Assembly: GCA_036833805.1 (NCBI GenBank)
Contig: DAITPA010000089.1
Coordinates: 1 to 5,216, forward strand
DNA: 5,216 nucleotides
Source: PALSA-1196 sp036833805
GTDB lineage: Bacteria; Pseudomonadota; Gammaproteobacteria; Steroidobacterales; Steroidobacteraceae
Direction: 5' to 3'
A program made the translations under genes and the position numbers. Below the pieces are notes generated by a model. It had not been told where the DNA came from, did not search any database, and was given only the letters and a program-made list of their open reading frames with translations. Numbering within the stretch: position 1 is the first letter of the stretch; each line of letters begins with the position of its first letter. Shown piece after piece: positions 1-5,216 of the stretch.

Positions 1-992
1 ATGTAATTCTGAATCCGTTTGACCACCGCTCGGTGAAGTGGGACTTGTTCGGCGAAATTACCAGTACCTATGACGTCGAGCAGCTCGCGCGGGCCCTTAT
101 TCCCGACGACGGCAGTTCGGATCGCGCTTGGCGCGGCTACGCGCGCACATTCTTTAGGGCAGTGACACGACAGGCACACGCCGCTGGAATCACGGATGTG
201 GGTGAACTCTATCGGCTGCTGGTCGTGGCCAGCACGAGTGAACTGCGCACGCTCGTGGCCGGCACCCCGGCGCAACCTTTTCTCGAAGAACATAACGGGC
301 GCATGTTCGACTCCATCCGTTCCGTCACGAGTTCCGCGGTGGGCGCGCTCGAGTACGTTGCCGCGCAGCAGGCACAGACCCGATCCTTCTCGGTGCGCGA
401 GTGGGTGCGGCAGGCGAATCCTGCGTCAGGAACAAGCACCGCGGGCGGGGTGCTCTTTATTCCCTATCAGGCCGGACAGATCGCGGCTCTGCGCTCGCCG
501 ATCTCCGCATGGATGCGTTTGGCGATCTTCGAGGCGATGAACCGCGAGGAAGGGGATCAGCGCTTGTGGTTCGTTGTTGACGAGCTTGACGCGCTGGGCC
601 AGATCGATGGTCTGAAGGACGCACTCGCACGGCTGCGCAAATTCGGCGGGCGTTGCGCCCTAGGCTTTCAGTCGATCGCGCAGGTCTCGAGCACCTACGG
701 CGAAGGGGATGCGCACACGATCGTCGAGAACTGCGGCAACACGCTGATCCTGCGCTGTTCGGCGAGTGAAGGTGGAGGCACGTCGCGATTCGCCTCGCGT
801 CTCATCGGCGAGCGCGAGGTCCTGCGCACGACCGAATCGCGAAGCCGGCGGCCGACCGAGTGGTTGGCATCGACGACACGTAGTGAACACTTTAGCACCG
901 AGGCTGCTTTGCTGCCGTCGGAGATCGAGCAGCTTCCGGACCTCGCAGGATTTCTCAAGGTTGCCTCACGACCCGAATGGCTGCGGGTCACG
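1..992 (+). repeat. Diverged direct repeat, unit A (coupling-protein gene)
   Basis: This stretch is homologous to 2071-3062 in the same orientation. Protein identity is about two thirds by eye, with many synonymous differences. The longest exact match I noticed is the 17-bp GCGCAGGTCTCGAGCAC at 678-694, repeated at 2718-2734. The divergence argues for an old duplication or separate acquisition, not a recent tandem copy. Confidence 0.8.
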
Positions 993-1178
993 CTCACTCA
1001 CGCCGCAGCTCACGCCGCCGCACCGGGCACGGCGGACGTGCGCGCTGAGGCTAAACGAAAGTGGACGCACGGGCGTGCAGATCAGCACGGACTGCGTAGC
1101 TGCGGACGCGTTCCCGAAGCCACGGACGAGTCGGGCCGTGCGACGCCATTCGGACCCGGTGGCTCACGCAGCGTGTGA
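1..1178 (+). CDS. Type IV coupling protein, TrwB/TraD-like (copy A, 5'-partial)
   Basis: Coupling ATPases sit at the inner membrane and pass relaxase-DNA complexes to a type IV secretion channel. The gene is open to the left edge: the frame at positions 3-32 (VILNPFDHRS) aligns with residues 124-133 of copy B, so the GTG at 33 is not the start. About 122 codons, including the Walker A loop and membrane anchor, should lie outside the window. Visible hallmarks are Walker B (LWFVVDELDALG, nt 555-590, Asp-Glu at 579-584) and the following RKFGGRCALGFQSIAQ block (nt 636-683), which matches the RKFGG...Q motif of TraD/TrwB. By eye it is about two thirds identical to copy B. It differs by an insert of about 8 residues near nt 410-440 and by a C-terminal tail of about 60 residues (nt 993-1178) absent from copy B. 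Family assignment is firm; whether this copy works is unknown. Confidence 0.9.
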   Translation, partial: VILNPFDHRSVKWDLFGEITSTYDVEQLARALIPDDGSSDRAWRGYARTFFRAVTRQAHAAGITDVGELYRLLVVASTSELRTLVAGTPAQPFLEEHNGRMFDSIRSVTSSAVGALEYVAAQQAQTRSFSVREWVRQANPASGTSTAGGVLFIPYQAGQIAALRSPISAWMRLAIFEAMNREEGDQRLWFVVDELDALGQIDGLKDALARLRKFGGRCALGFQSIAQVSSTYGEGDAHTIVENCGNTLILRCSASEGGGTSRFASRLIGEREVLRTTESRSRRPTEWLASTTRSEHFSTEAALLPSEIEQLPDLAGFLKVASRPEWLRVTLTHAAAHAAAPGTADVRAEAKRKWTHGRADQHGLRSCGRVPEATDESGRATPFGPGGSRSV

Positions 1179-1207
1179 TTGTGGGGAAATAAGTGAACGA
1201 GGAAACC

Positions 1208-1699
1208 ATGAAATGCGGACTCCTGATGGAGGCCGCTCAGACGCATCAGAGTCTCGTTGAGGCTGCGCTTGGAACATTGAAACTGCACACTGAGACGCTT
1301 GACAGCGTCGTGCGTGAGGAGATCCGCCGCACTCTGGTCGATGAGCTGCAGGCGCTCACCGCCGAAAGCAATGGGGCGACCCAGGCGTTACGCGCGTTAC
1401 GGCGCGCCGCAAATATACGCGCGGCGCTGTGGAGCGTCGGCATCGCAGCGCTGTGTTGCGCGATGACGAGCGCCATTATCATCGCTGCCGCGCGTTGGCT
1501 GCTGCCGTCACGTGCCGAAATCGCGGCACTGCGGGAGCGGCACGACCAGCTGATTTTAGCCATCGCGCGCCTCGAAGAGCGCGGCGGCCGCATTGATCTG
1601 CGGCGCTGTGGCGATGCAGGCCGCTTTTGCGTACGGGTGGACCGCAAGGCGCCGGTATTCGGGCAGGGCGCCGACTATTTCATCATAGCCGGCTATTGA
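1208..1699 (+). CDS. Small single-span membrane protein of the mobilisation cluster
   Basis: The ATG at 1208 is preceded by GAGGA (1199-1203) with 4-nt spacing. A GTG at 1193, 14 bp after copy A stops, is an alternative that adds five residues (168 aa in total). Numbering from the GTG: residues 12-72 are a charged, probably helical N-terminal region; about 78-104 is one hydrophobic segment preceded by basic residues, suggesting the N-terminus is cytoplasmic; about 106-130 is heptad-like (EIAALRERHDQLILAIARLEE). The C-terminus has two cysteines (139 and 146) and a hydrophobic/aromatic end (DYFIIAGY). It resembles small membrane proteins often labelled 'mobilization protein' next to MobA/MobL relaxases; that is from memory, not a search. 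Copy B starts 4 bp after its stop, implying co-translation. Inference: it may be a membrane partner of the coupling ATPase or relaxase. Precise role unknown. Confidence 0.8.
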   Translation: MKCGLLMEAAQTHQSLVEAALGTLKLHTETLDSVVREEIRRTLVDELQALTAESNGATQALRALRRAANIRAALWSVGIAALCCAMTSAIIIAAARWLLPSRAEIAALRERHDQLILAIARLEERGGRIDLRRCGDAGRFCVRVDRKAPVFGQGADYFIIAGY

Positions 1700-1703
1700 G
1701 TCC

Positions 1704-3062
1704 ATGGGTTCGGCGGCACTTATGCTTGCGTTCGGCCTCGTGCTTATTATCGGCGGCCGGCTTATCGCATCGCGCGCTGGACCGTCCGATGCACATAAGC
1801 GCGGAACGCGGCTCATACTGAGTAAACGCGCGCGGGCCGCAGCGGTTCTACGGCGGCCGCGTTCCGATGTTGCGGCATTGACGCTCGCCGGGGTTGCCGT
1901 CGCTGCGCTCGACGAGACCAAGCATTTCAAGCTCATTGGCACGACGGGCACAGGAAAATCCACCGCGATCTGCGAACTCCTGCATGGCGCGCTCGAACGC
2001 GGCGATCGCGCAGTTGTTACGGATCCTGATAGTGGGTATCTCGGGCGCTTCTACAATCGCTACCGGGGAGATGTGATTCTCAATCCCTTTGAGCCTGATT
2101 CGGTTAAGTGGGATCTGTTCGCGGAGATCCGCCATCCGTACGACGTCGAACAGCTCGCAAGTGGCCTCATTCCGTCCACCGAAGACGCCTCAGGCCGCGA
2201 GTGGCGCGGCTATGCGCGCACTTTTTTGACCGCAGTCGTGCGCCGCTGTCGTCAGGCGGGCCGCTGCCACTCGCGCGAGCTATGGCGACTGCTCACTATT
2301 GCTAGCAGCGATGAGCTGCGCGTGATTGTCGCCGGCACGCCCGCCCAGCCCTTTCTCGAGCCCGACAACGCCCGCATGTTCGGCTCAATTCGATCGGTTG
2401 CGACTTCTGCCATCGCCGCGCTGGAATTCATTCAGGCGCAGCGCGCGTCGGCTTTTTCGGTACGGGAGTGGGTCACTGCGGGTCGCGGCGTACTCTTCAT
2501 TCCCTATCAGGCACGGCAGCTCGCCGCGCTGCGATCAATGATTGCTACCTGGGCGAGGCTTGCGATATTTGAGGCCATGAGTCGTCCCGAGGGTGATCAG
2601 CATCTTTGGTTCGTGGTCGATGAACTGGACGCACTTGGGGCGATTGATGGGCTAAAGGATGCACTCGCTCGGCTGCGCAAGTTTGGCGGCCGTTGTGTGC
2701 TCGGCTTTCAGTCAATTGCGCAGGTCTCGAGCACTTATGGTGCCGGCGATGCGCAGACGATCGTGGAGAACTGTGGTAATACGCTCATTCTGCGGTGCGC
2801 GGGCAGCGAGGGCGGGGGGACATCGCAATTTGCCTCGCGTTTGATTGGCGAGCGTGAAATCGTGCGACGCCAGATCACCCGCGGCCGTGACCGCGAAGGG
2901 TTTGGCGGAGCACGTGGCTCTCGCCGTTCGACCCAAGTGAGTGAGCAGCATGTCACCGAAGCCGCCTTGATGCCGTCCGAGCTTGAGCAATTGCCGGATC
3001 TCACGGGGTACTTGAAGACCGCTTCAGCGCAAGCCTGGAAAATGGTGTCGATCAGGCGCTAG
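1704..3062 (+). CDS. Type IV coupling protein, TrwB/TraD-like (copy B, complete)
   Basis: This 452-aa protein should be a hexameric membrane-anchored ATPase linking the relaxosome to a type IV secretion channel. Residues 4-20 form one hydrophobic span. Walker A is GTTGTGKST (79-87, Lys85). Walker B is LWFVVDELDALG (301-312, Asp307-Glu308). RKFGGRCVLGFQSIAQV (325-341) is the conserved block with Gln336 that follows Walker B in TraD/TrwB. A Gly/Ser-rich segment (369-373) and GERE (382-385) come next. Residues about 386-418 are Arg-rich and differ most from copy A. ATG 1704 is the first usual start after an in-frame TAG at 1686. It has no good Shine-Dalgarno and lies 4 bp after the upstream stop, so translational coupling is likely. 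TrwB and TraD usually have two membrane spans; this protein has one. All catalytic motifs are intact, so it is probably functional. Confidence 0.93.
   Translation: MGSAALMLAFGLVLIIGGRLIASRAGPSDAHKRGTRLILSKRARAAAVLRRPRSDVAALTLAGVAVAALDETKHFKLIGTTGTGKSTAICELLHGALERGDRAVVTDPDSGYLGRFYNRYRGDVILNPFEPDSVKWDLFAEIRHPYDVEQLASGLIPSTEDASGREWRGYARTFLTAVVRRCRQAGRCHSRELWRLLTIASSDELRVIVAGTPAQPFLEPDNARMFGSIRSVATSAIAALEFIQAQRASAFSVREWVTAGRGVLFIPYQARQLAALRSMIATWARLAIFEAMSRPEGDQHLWFVVDELDALGAIDGLKDALARLRKFGGRCVLGFQSIAQVSSTYGAGDAQTIVENCGNTLILRCAGSEGGGTSQFASRLIGEREIVRRQITRGRDREGFGGARGSRRSTQVSEQHVTEAALMPSELEQLPDLTGYLKTASAQAWKMVSIRR
2071..3062 (+). repeat. Diverged direct repeat, unit B (coupling-protein gene)
   Basis: Partner of unit A at 1-992. 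The offset is 2070 bp at the start and falls to 2040 bp by the conserved block after Walker B, because copy A carries about 30 extra bases in between. Recombination between the units would remove the copy A tail, the membrane-protein gene and the start of copy B. Confidence 0.8.
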
Positions 3063-3093
3063 CCGGGTGCCGACTACGCAGCAGTCAACCCGC

Positions 3094-4074
3094 ATGGCTA
3101 TCTATTACTTAAACGTTAAGACCATCGGACGCAGCGCCGGCGGCAAGTCCACGTCCGCCGCCGCATACCGCGCCGGCGAGCGTATTCGCGACGAGCGCAC
3201 GGGTCAGATCTTTGATCATGCACATCGCACGGACGTGATGCACAAGCAAATCGTGGTGCCGTCCAAGCTTGCCGCACGTGACATGAGCTGGGTGCATGAT
3301 CGATCTGCGCTATGGAATGCTGCGGAACTTGCCGAGCGGCGCGGCAACGCACGCGTCGCCCGTGAGTATCTCGTGGCGCTGCCGCATGAACTGACGCCCG
3401 CGCAGCGGCTGGGATTGGTGCAGCGCTTCTCTCAGGAGCTTGCCGATCAGCATGGGTTTGCCGTGGATTTTGCGATCCATGCGCCGCGCCATCACAACGA
3501 TCCGCGCAGCTATCATGCGCACTTGCTTACGACCACGCGCGAGCTGCTGCCGACGGGTCTGGGTGCCAAGACCGCTTTGGACCTCCGTGATTCAGAGCGG
3601 CGTGCACGGGGGCTCGGATCGTGGTTAAACGAGCTTCTTACGGTGCGGGCACGCTGGGCGACAATTACGAACGAGGCGTTGCTGATGGCGAACGTGCACG
3701 CACGAATTGACCATCGAAGCCTTGACGCTCAGGGCATCGACCGCGAGCCCGTCCCGCATATCCCGGTGGGAGCGCGCCACACCGAGGCGCGTGGGAAGCG
3801 CAGCGAGATCGCCGAGAAGATCCGTGCAGCGTACCGCGTACGTGTGCAGGCACGCTTAGCGCGCACCGCCGACCGTGCGCCCGCCGCGCACAGTGCGAGC
3901 AATCTCGAGGAAATCCGCCGTGAAGCTCAGCAAAGCTGGCTACGGCTACGCCAAACGAAGCTCGAGAAGCTACCGGCGCAACCGTCGGGCCTCGCGCAGG
4001 ATCAAGCGCGCACCGATGCGCTCAAGGAGTCAGATGTCAGACACAAGGGACGCGATGATGACCTGGCAATGTAG
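3094..4074 (+). CDS. MobA/MobL-family (MobQ-class) conjugative relaxase
   Basis: Relaxases nick one strand at the origin of transfer, stay covalently bound through a tyrosine and pilot the strand into the recipient. Start 3094 gives 326 aa beginning MAIYYLNVKTIGRSAGG, the usual N-terminus of this family. A GTG at 3067, nine codons upstream and 4 bp after copy B stops, is the alternative; neither has a clear Shine-Dalgarno. Tyr25 in SAAAYRAGER occupies the place of the catalytic Tyr of RSF1010 MobA. His129, His141 and His143 (IHAP...YHAHLL) fit the three-His metal site. YLVALPHELT (92-101) and DHRSLDAQGIDREP (206-219) are further family blocks. The last 80 or so residues are basic and helical. 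There is no helicase or primase domain, so this is a short, nuclease-only relaxase. Its position directly behind a coupling ATPase supports a mobilisation operon. Confidence 0.93.
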   Translation: MAIYYLNVKTIGRSAGGKSTSAAAYRAGERIRDERTGQIFDHAHRTDVMHKQIVVPSKLAARDMSWVHDRSALWNAAELAERRGNARVAREYLVALPHELTPAQRLGLVQRFSQELADQHGFAVDFAIHAPRHHNDPRSYHAHLLTTTRELLPTGLGAKTALDLRDSERRARGLGSWLNELLTVRARWATITNEALLMANVHARIDHRSLDAQGIDREPVPHIPVGARHTEARGKRSEIAEKIRAAYRVRVQARLARTADRAPAAHSASNLEEIRREAQQSWLRLRQTKLEKLPAQPSGLAQDQARTDALKESDVRHKGRDDDLAM

Positions 4075-4156
4075 TGGCGGAATTGCGTGCAGCGTAGCAT
4101 CCCGCCGCGAAGCACGGGATTGCAAGGAGTGGCGGCGTGCCCAACCGCGTCAATAA
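4034..4156 (+). CDS. Possible 40-aa ORF overlapping the relaxase 3' end
   Basis: ATG 4034 follows AAGGAG (4024-4029) with 4-nt spacing, a good ribosome-binding site. The frame stays open through the relaxase stop to TAA 4154-4156, overlapping the first codons of the next gene. The product begins MSDTRDAMMTWQCSGG and has three cysteines (12, 17, 29) and a basic end. I recognise no family. The Shine-Dalgarno is the only positive evidence and could be chance within the relaxase coding sequence. Confidence 0.25.
   Translation: MSDTRDAMMTWQCSGGIACSVASRREARDCKEWRRAQPRQ
4097..4129 (+). promoter_or_regulatory. Strong ribosome-binding site abutted by an imperfect hairpin
   Basis: AAGGAG at 4124-4129 lies 7 nt before GTG 4137 and decides that start. 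Just upstream, ATCCCG (4099-4104) pairs with CGGGAT (4115-4120) around a 10-nt loop. GC pairs at 4097-4098/4122-4123 extend the stem past a bulged T. The stem ends directly against the ribosome-binding site. It might modulate translation or be a relaxase-transcript end; there is no T-run, so it is not a classical terminator. The ribosome-binding site is solid; a role for the hairpin is speculative. Confidence 0.5.
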
Positions 4157-4646
4157 CAGATCACAAAGCTATTTCATCGCTTGCGCGTTGCAGCGGTGTG
4201 AATGCTGCGACAAGTTGACTCCGGTAGTCGGATTGGTTCTACCATCCGGCCACGAGACGCTGCAAATCGATCCAGATTCGGTGTCAGACGCGCTCGCAAC
4301 AGACATCTGGGAAGCCGCCGACGGCGGCGCCATCCTCTTCGATATAGAGTATCTCCCCGACACCGTCCAGAATCGCCTGCGTCAATTCTCGCAGCACTAC
4401 CGCATGGCGGTCAGTGAGGCGACGGGGAGTGCGAATTGGATGAATCACTGCTCATTCTGCGGTGCGCAGCAGGCGGATTTCGATGTGTACTGCGAACCCG
4501 AAGGCGCCTTTATGCCGATTTCAGCGGAAGCGGCAAAGAATATTTCGCTGCATGAAGTGCGGGAGTCGTTCGCGGCCCAAGCAGCCGGCTACGCATACGC
4601 ACCAGAGTTCCTCGAACACGCGCAGCAAGTCGCGTATGTTGGCTAA
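4137..4646 (+). CDS. Cys-rich, probably zinc-binding protein of unknown function
   Basis: This 169-aa soluble protein starts at GTG 4137, fixed by AAGGAG 7 nt upstream. Two cysteine groups are visible: Cys16, Cys21, Cys23 and Cys24 near the N-terminus (IACALQRCECCDKLTPVVGL), and Cys105, Cys108 and Cys119 (NHCSFCGAQQADFDVYC). A zinc-ribbon-like fold joining the ECC and CxxC knuckles is plausible. Between them is an acidic segment, and aromatic residues cluster near the end (GYAYAPEFLE). There is no signal peptide or membrane span. The pattern recalls a hypothetical protein found on proteobacterial plasmids and integrated elements; this is recognition from memory only. It lies 62 bp after the relaxase on the same strand, so it may be the last gene of the operon, but with its own strong ribosome-binding site. 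Function unknown. Confidence 0.8.
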   Translation: MPNRVNNRSQSYFIACALQRCECCDKLTPVVGLVLPSGHETLQIDPDSVSDALATDIWEAADGGAILFDIEYLPDTVQNRLRQFSQHYRMAVSEATGSANWMNHCSFCGAQQADFDVYCEPEGAFMPISAEAAKNISLHEVRESFAAQAAGYAYAPEFLEHAQQVAYVG

Positions 4647-4737
4647 GGCACGACGGCAAGAACTGGAAGACCGCGAATACGTCATGTGGGTAGCGTATGT
4701 TGCCGCTCGGTCCGGGCGGCTGTCTGCTTATGGTTGA
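4636..4737 (+). CDS. Possible 33-aa ORF, perhaps a truncated gene
   Basis: ATG 4636 overlaps the end of the upstream gene by 11 nt, an arrangement common in coupled genes. The product begins MLAKARRQELEDREYVMW and stops at TGA 4735. After that TGA the same frame stays open for 26 more codons (4738-4815) with a helix-like stretch (ARLRAELLRLPEMN) before TGA 4816. This could be a roughly 60-codon gene broken by a stop, or noncoding DNA. No Shine-Dalgarno is evident and no family is recognised. Confidence 0.25.
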   Translation: MLAKARRQELEDREYVMWVAYVAARSGRLSAYG

Positions 4738-4819
4738 TATGCGTCGGCGCGTCTTCGCGCCGAGCTCCTGCGCCTGCCAGAGATGAACTTGCCGCGCAGA
4801 TCTGGCAAGATCCACTGAA
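4647..4819. other. Gene-poor junction between the mobilisation cluster and chaA remnant
   Basis: These 173 bp hold no convincing complete gene. They contain the end of the possible 33-aa ORF, its in-frame continuation after TGA 4735, and a perfect hairpin at 4744-4763. I saw no clear -35/-10 promoter, no tRNA and no terminal inverted repeats of an insertion sequence. Confidence 0.5.
4744..4763 (+). terminator. Perfect 8-bp GC-rich hairpin, candidate transcript end
   Basis: TCGGCGCG (4744-4751) and CGCGCCGA (4756-4763) are exact reverse complements around a TCTT tetraloop. It lies 97 bp after the Cys-rich gene stops and before the antiporter remnant, where a transcript end is expected. No T-tract follows, so it is not a canonical intrinsic terminator. 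It could instead stabilise an mRNA 3' end or be a protein-binding palindrome. Confidence 0.35.
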
Positions 4820-5216
4820 TTGAAAGCACGCGCCAAGACGGCCGCTAACGCCTCGCCAATTCTACCCCGCTGGAGCATCGGCGCCCCTGCCGTGGCGGTC
4901 GCTGTGCTCGCGCTTGCGTGGGCGATGCTACCGACGCTCTGGCTCGTCCTCATCGTCGCCTAGGAATTGATAGGCGCCGTTGTGGCAGCCCTCCGTCATG
5001 CTAAGGTGCTCGCGCATCGCGCCGGTGAGCCATTTGGCTCGCTCGTCCTTGCAGTTGCAGTCACCGTGATTGAAGTGGCGCTGGTCGTGTCGATGATGCT
5101 GTCAGGCAGCCCATCGGCTGCCGAGCTTGCACGCGACACTGTGTTCGCCGCGGTCATGATCGTTTGCAACGGTGTCGTCGGTCTATGCCTCTTGGTCGGC
5201 GGACTGCGGCATCACA
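4820..5216 (+). pseudogene. chaA: ChaA-like Ca2+(Na+)/H+ antiporter, in-frame stop, 3'-partial
   Basis: ChaA is an inner-membrane cation/proton antiporter of the CaCA superfamily. From TTG 4820 the frame reads MKARAKTAANASPILPRW, then a first membrane span (about 4874-4960), then TAG at 4961. The same frame continues to the right edge with ELIGAVVAALRHAKVLAHR, GEPFGSLVLAVAVTVIEVAL and RDTVFAAVMIVCNGVVGLC. These match E. coli ChaA segments such as VRHADVLAHRLGEPYGSL, as recalled. The conserved Glu of the first ion-binding repeat is at 5072-5074. Because ChaA-like sequence lies on both sides without a frame change, TAG 4961 looks like a point nonsense mutation. A restart at TTG 4967 or GTG 4982 would lose the first span. 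The start is uncertain (an in-frame stop lies at 4784, TTG 4820 has no clear Shine-Dalgarno). It runs off the window, so about two thirds of the gene is unseen. Confidence 0.75.

Noticed and set aside
1..6. ATG at position 1
   Set aside because: It is followed at once by TAA. The bases belong to the Asp-Val codons of the coupling protein in another frame.
33..35. GTG 33 as the start of the first coupling-protein gene
   Set aside because: Codons at 3-32 align with copy B upstream of the same point (VILNPF), so the gene starts outside the window and GTG 33 encodes an internal Val.
766..1260. 164-aa + strand ORF overlapping the copy A tail
   Set aside because: Its first part is out of frame with clearly homologous coupling-protein sequence, and its product has no recognisable family. 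I considered it as a relic behind the copy A tail but found nothing to support this.
1246..1647. 133-aa minus-strand ORF
   Set aside because: It is antisense to the membrane-protein gene and has a Ser/Arg-rich composition typical of shadow frames in GC-rich DNA.
1713..1724. TAAGTGC on the minus strand, resembling the RSF1010-type nick-site core TAAGTGCGCCC
   Set aside because: Only about seven bases match, there is no flanking inverted repeat, and it lies inside the coupling-protein reading frame. The same seven bases occur again in coding DNA near 2732-2738, so chance is likely. I could not locate an origin of transfer.
4510..4953. 147-aa minus-strand ORF
   Set aside because: It lies antisense to the Cys-rich gene and the ChaA-like frame, both with family-like translations. 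Its product is low-complexity and Arg/Ala-rich without recognisable motifs.
1..5216. CRISPR array, tRNA, rRNA or insertion-sequence ends
   Set aside because: I saw no regularly spaced short repeats, tRNA-like cloverleaf, rRNA tracts, transposase motifs or terminal inverted repeats on reading both strands.

Overview
The window is GC-rich (roughly 60% by eye), densely packed and coded entirely on the + strand. It looks like accessory DNA (a plasmid or an integrated mobilisable element) from a proteobacterium. Protein families and codon use fit Gamma- or Betaproteobacteria, but nothing here fixes the species.

Layout: (1) positions 1-1178 hold the C-terminal two thirds of a TrwB/TraD-type conjugative coupling ATPase (copy A), cut by the left edge of the window. 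(2) About 1208-1699 encodes a small single-span membrane protein with coiled-coil character. (3) 1704-3062 is a second, complete coupling ATPase (copy B), clearly a paralogue of copy A. (4) About 3094-4074 is a MobA/MobL (MobQ-class) relaxase. (5) 4137-4646 is a conserved-looking Cys-rich protein of unknown function, preceded by a strong Shine-Dalgarno sequence. (6) 4647-4819 has no convincing full gene, only a possible 33-codon ORF and a perfect 8-bp hairpin. (7) 4820 to the right edge is the 5' part of a ChaA-like cation/proton antiporter gene, interrupted by an in-frame TAG at 4961.

Working model: parts 1-4 form a DNA-mobilisation operon with gaps of 4-31 bp. The relaxase would nick and bind DNA at an origin of transfer that I could not locate. 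The coupling ATPase(s), probably with the small membrane protein, would deliver the complex to a type IV secretion channel. No channel (mating-pair formation) genes are in view, so the element may borrow one from elsewhere. The unusual point is two diverged coupling ATPases in tandem, separated by the membrane-protein gene. The broken chaA and gene-poor stretch at the right suggest the edge of the mobilisation module and decaying cargo or host DNA.
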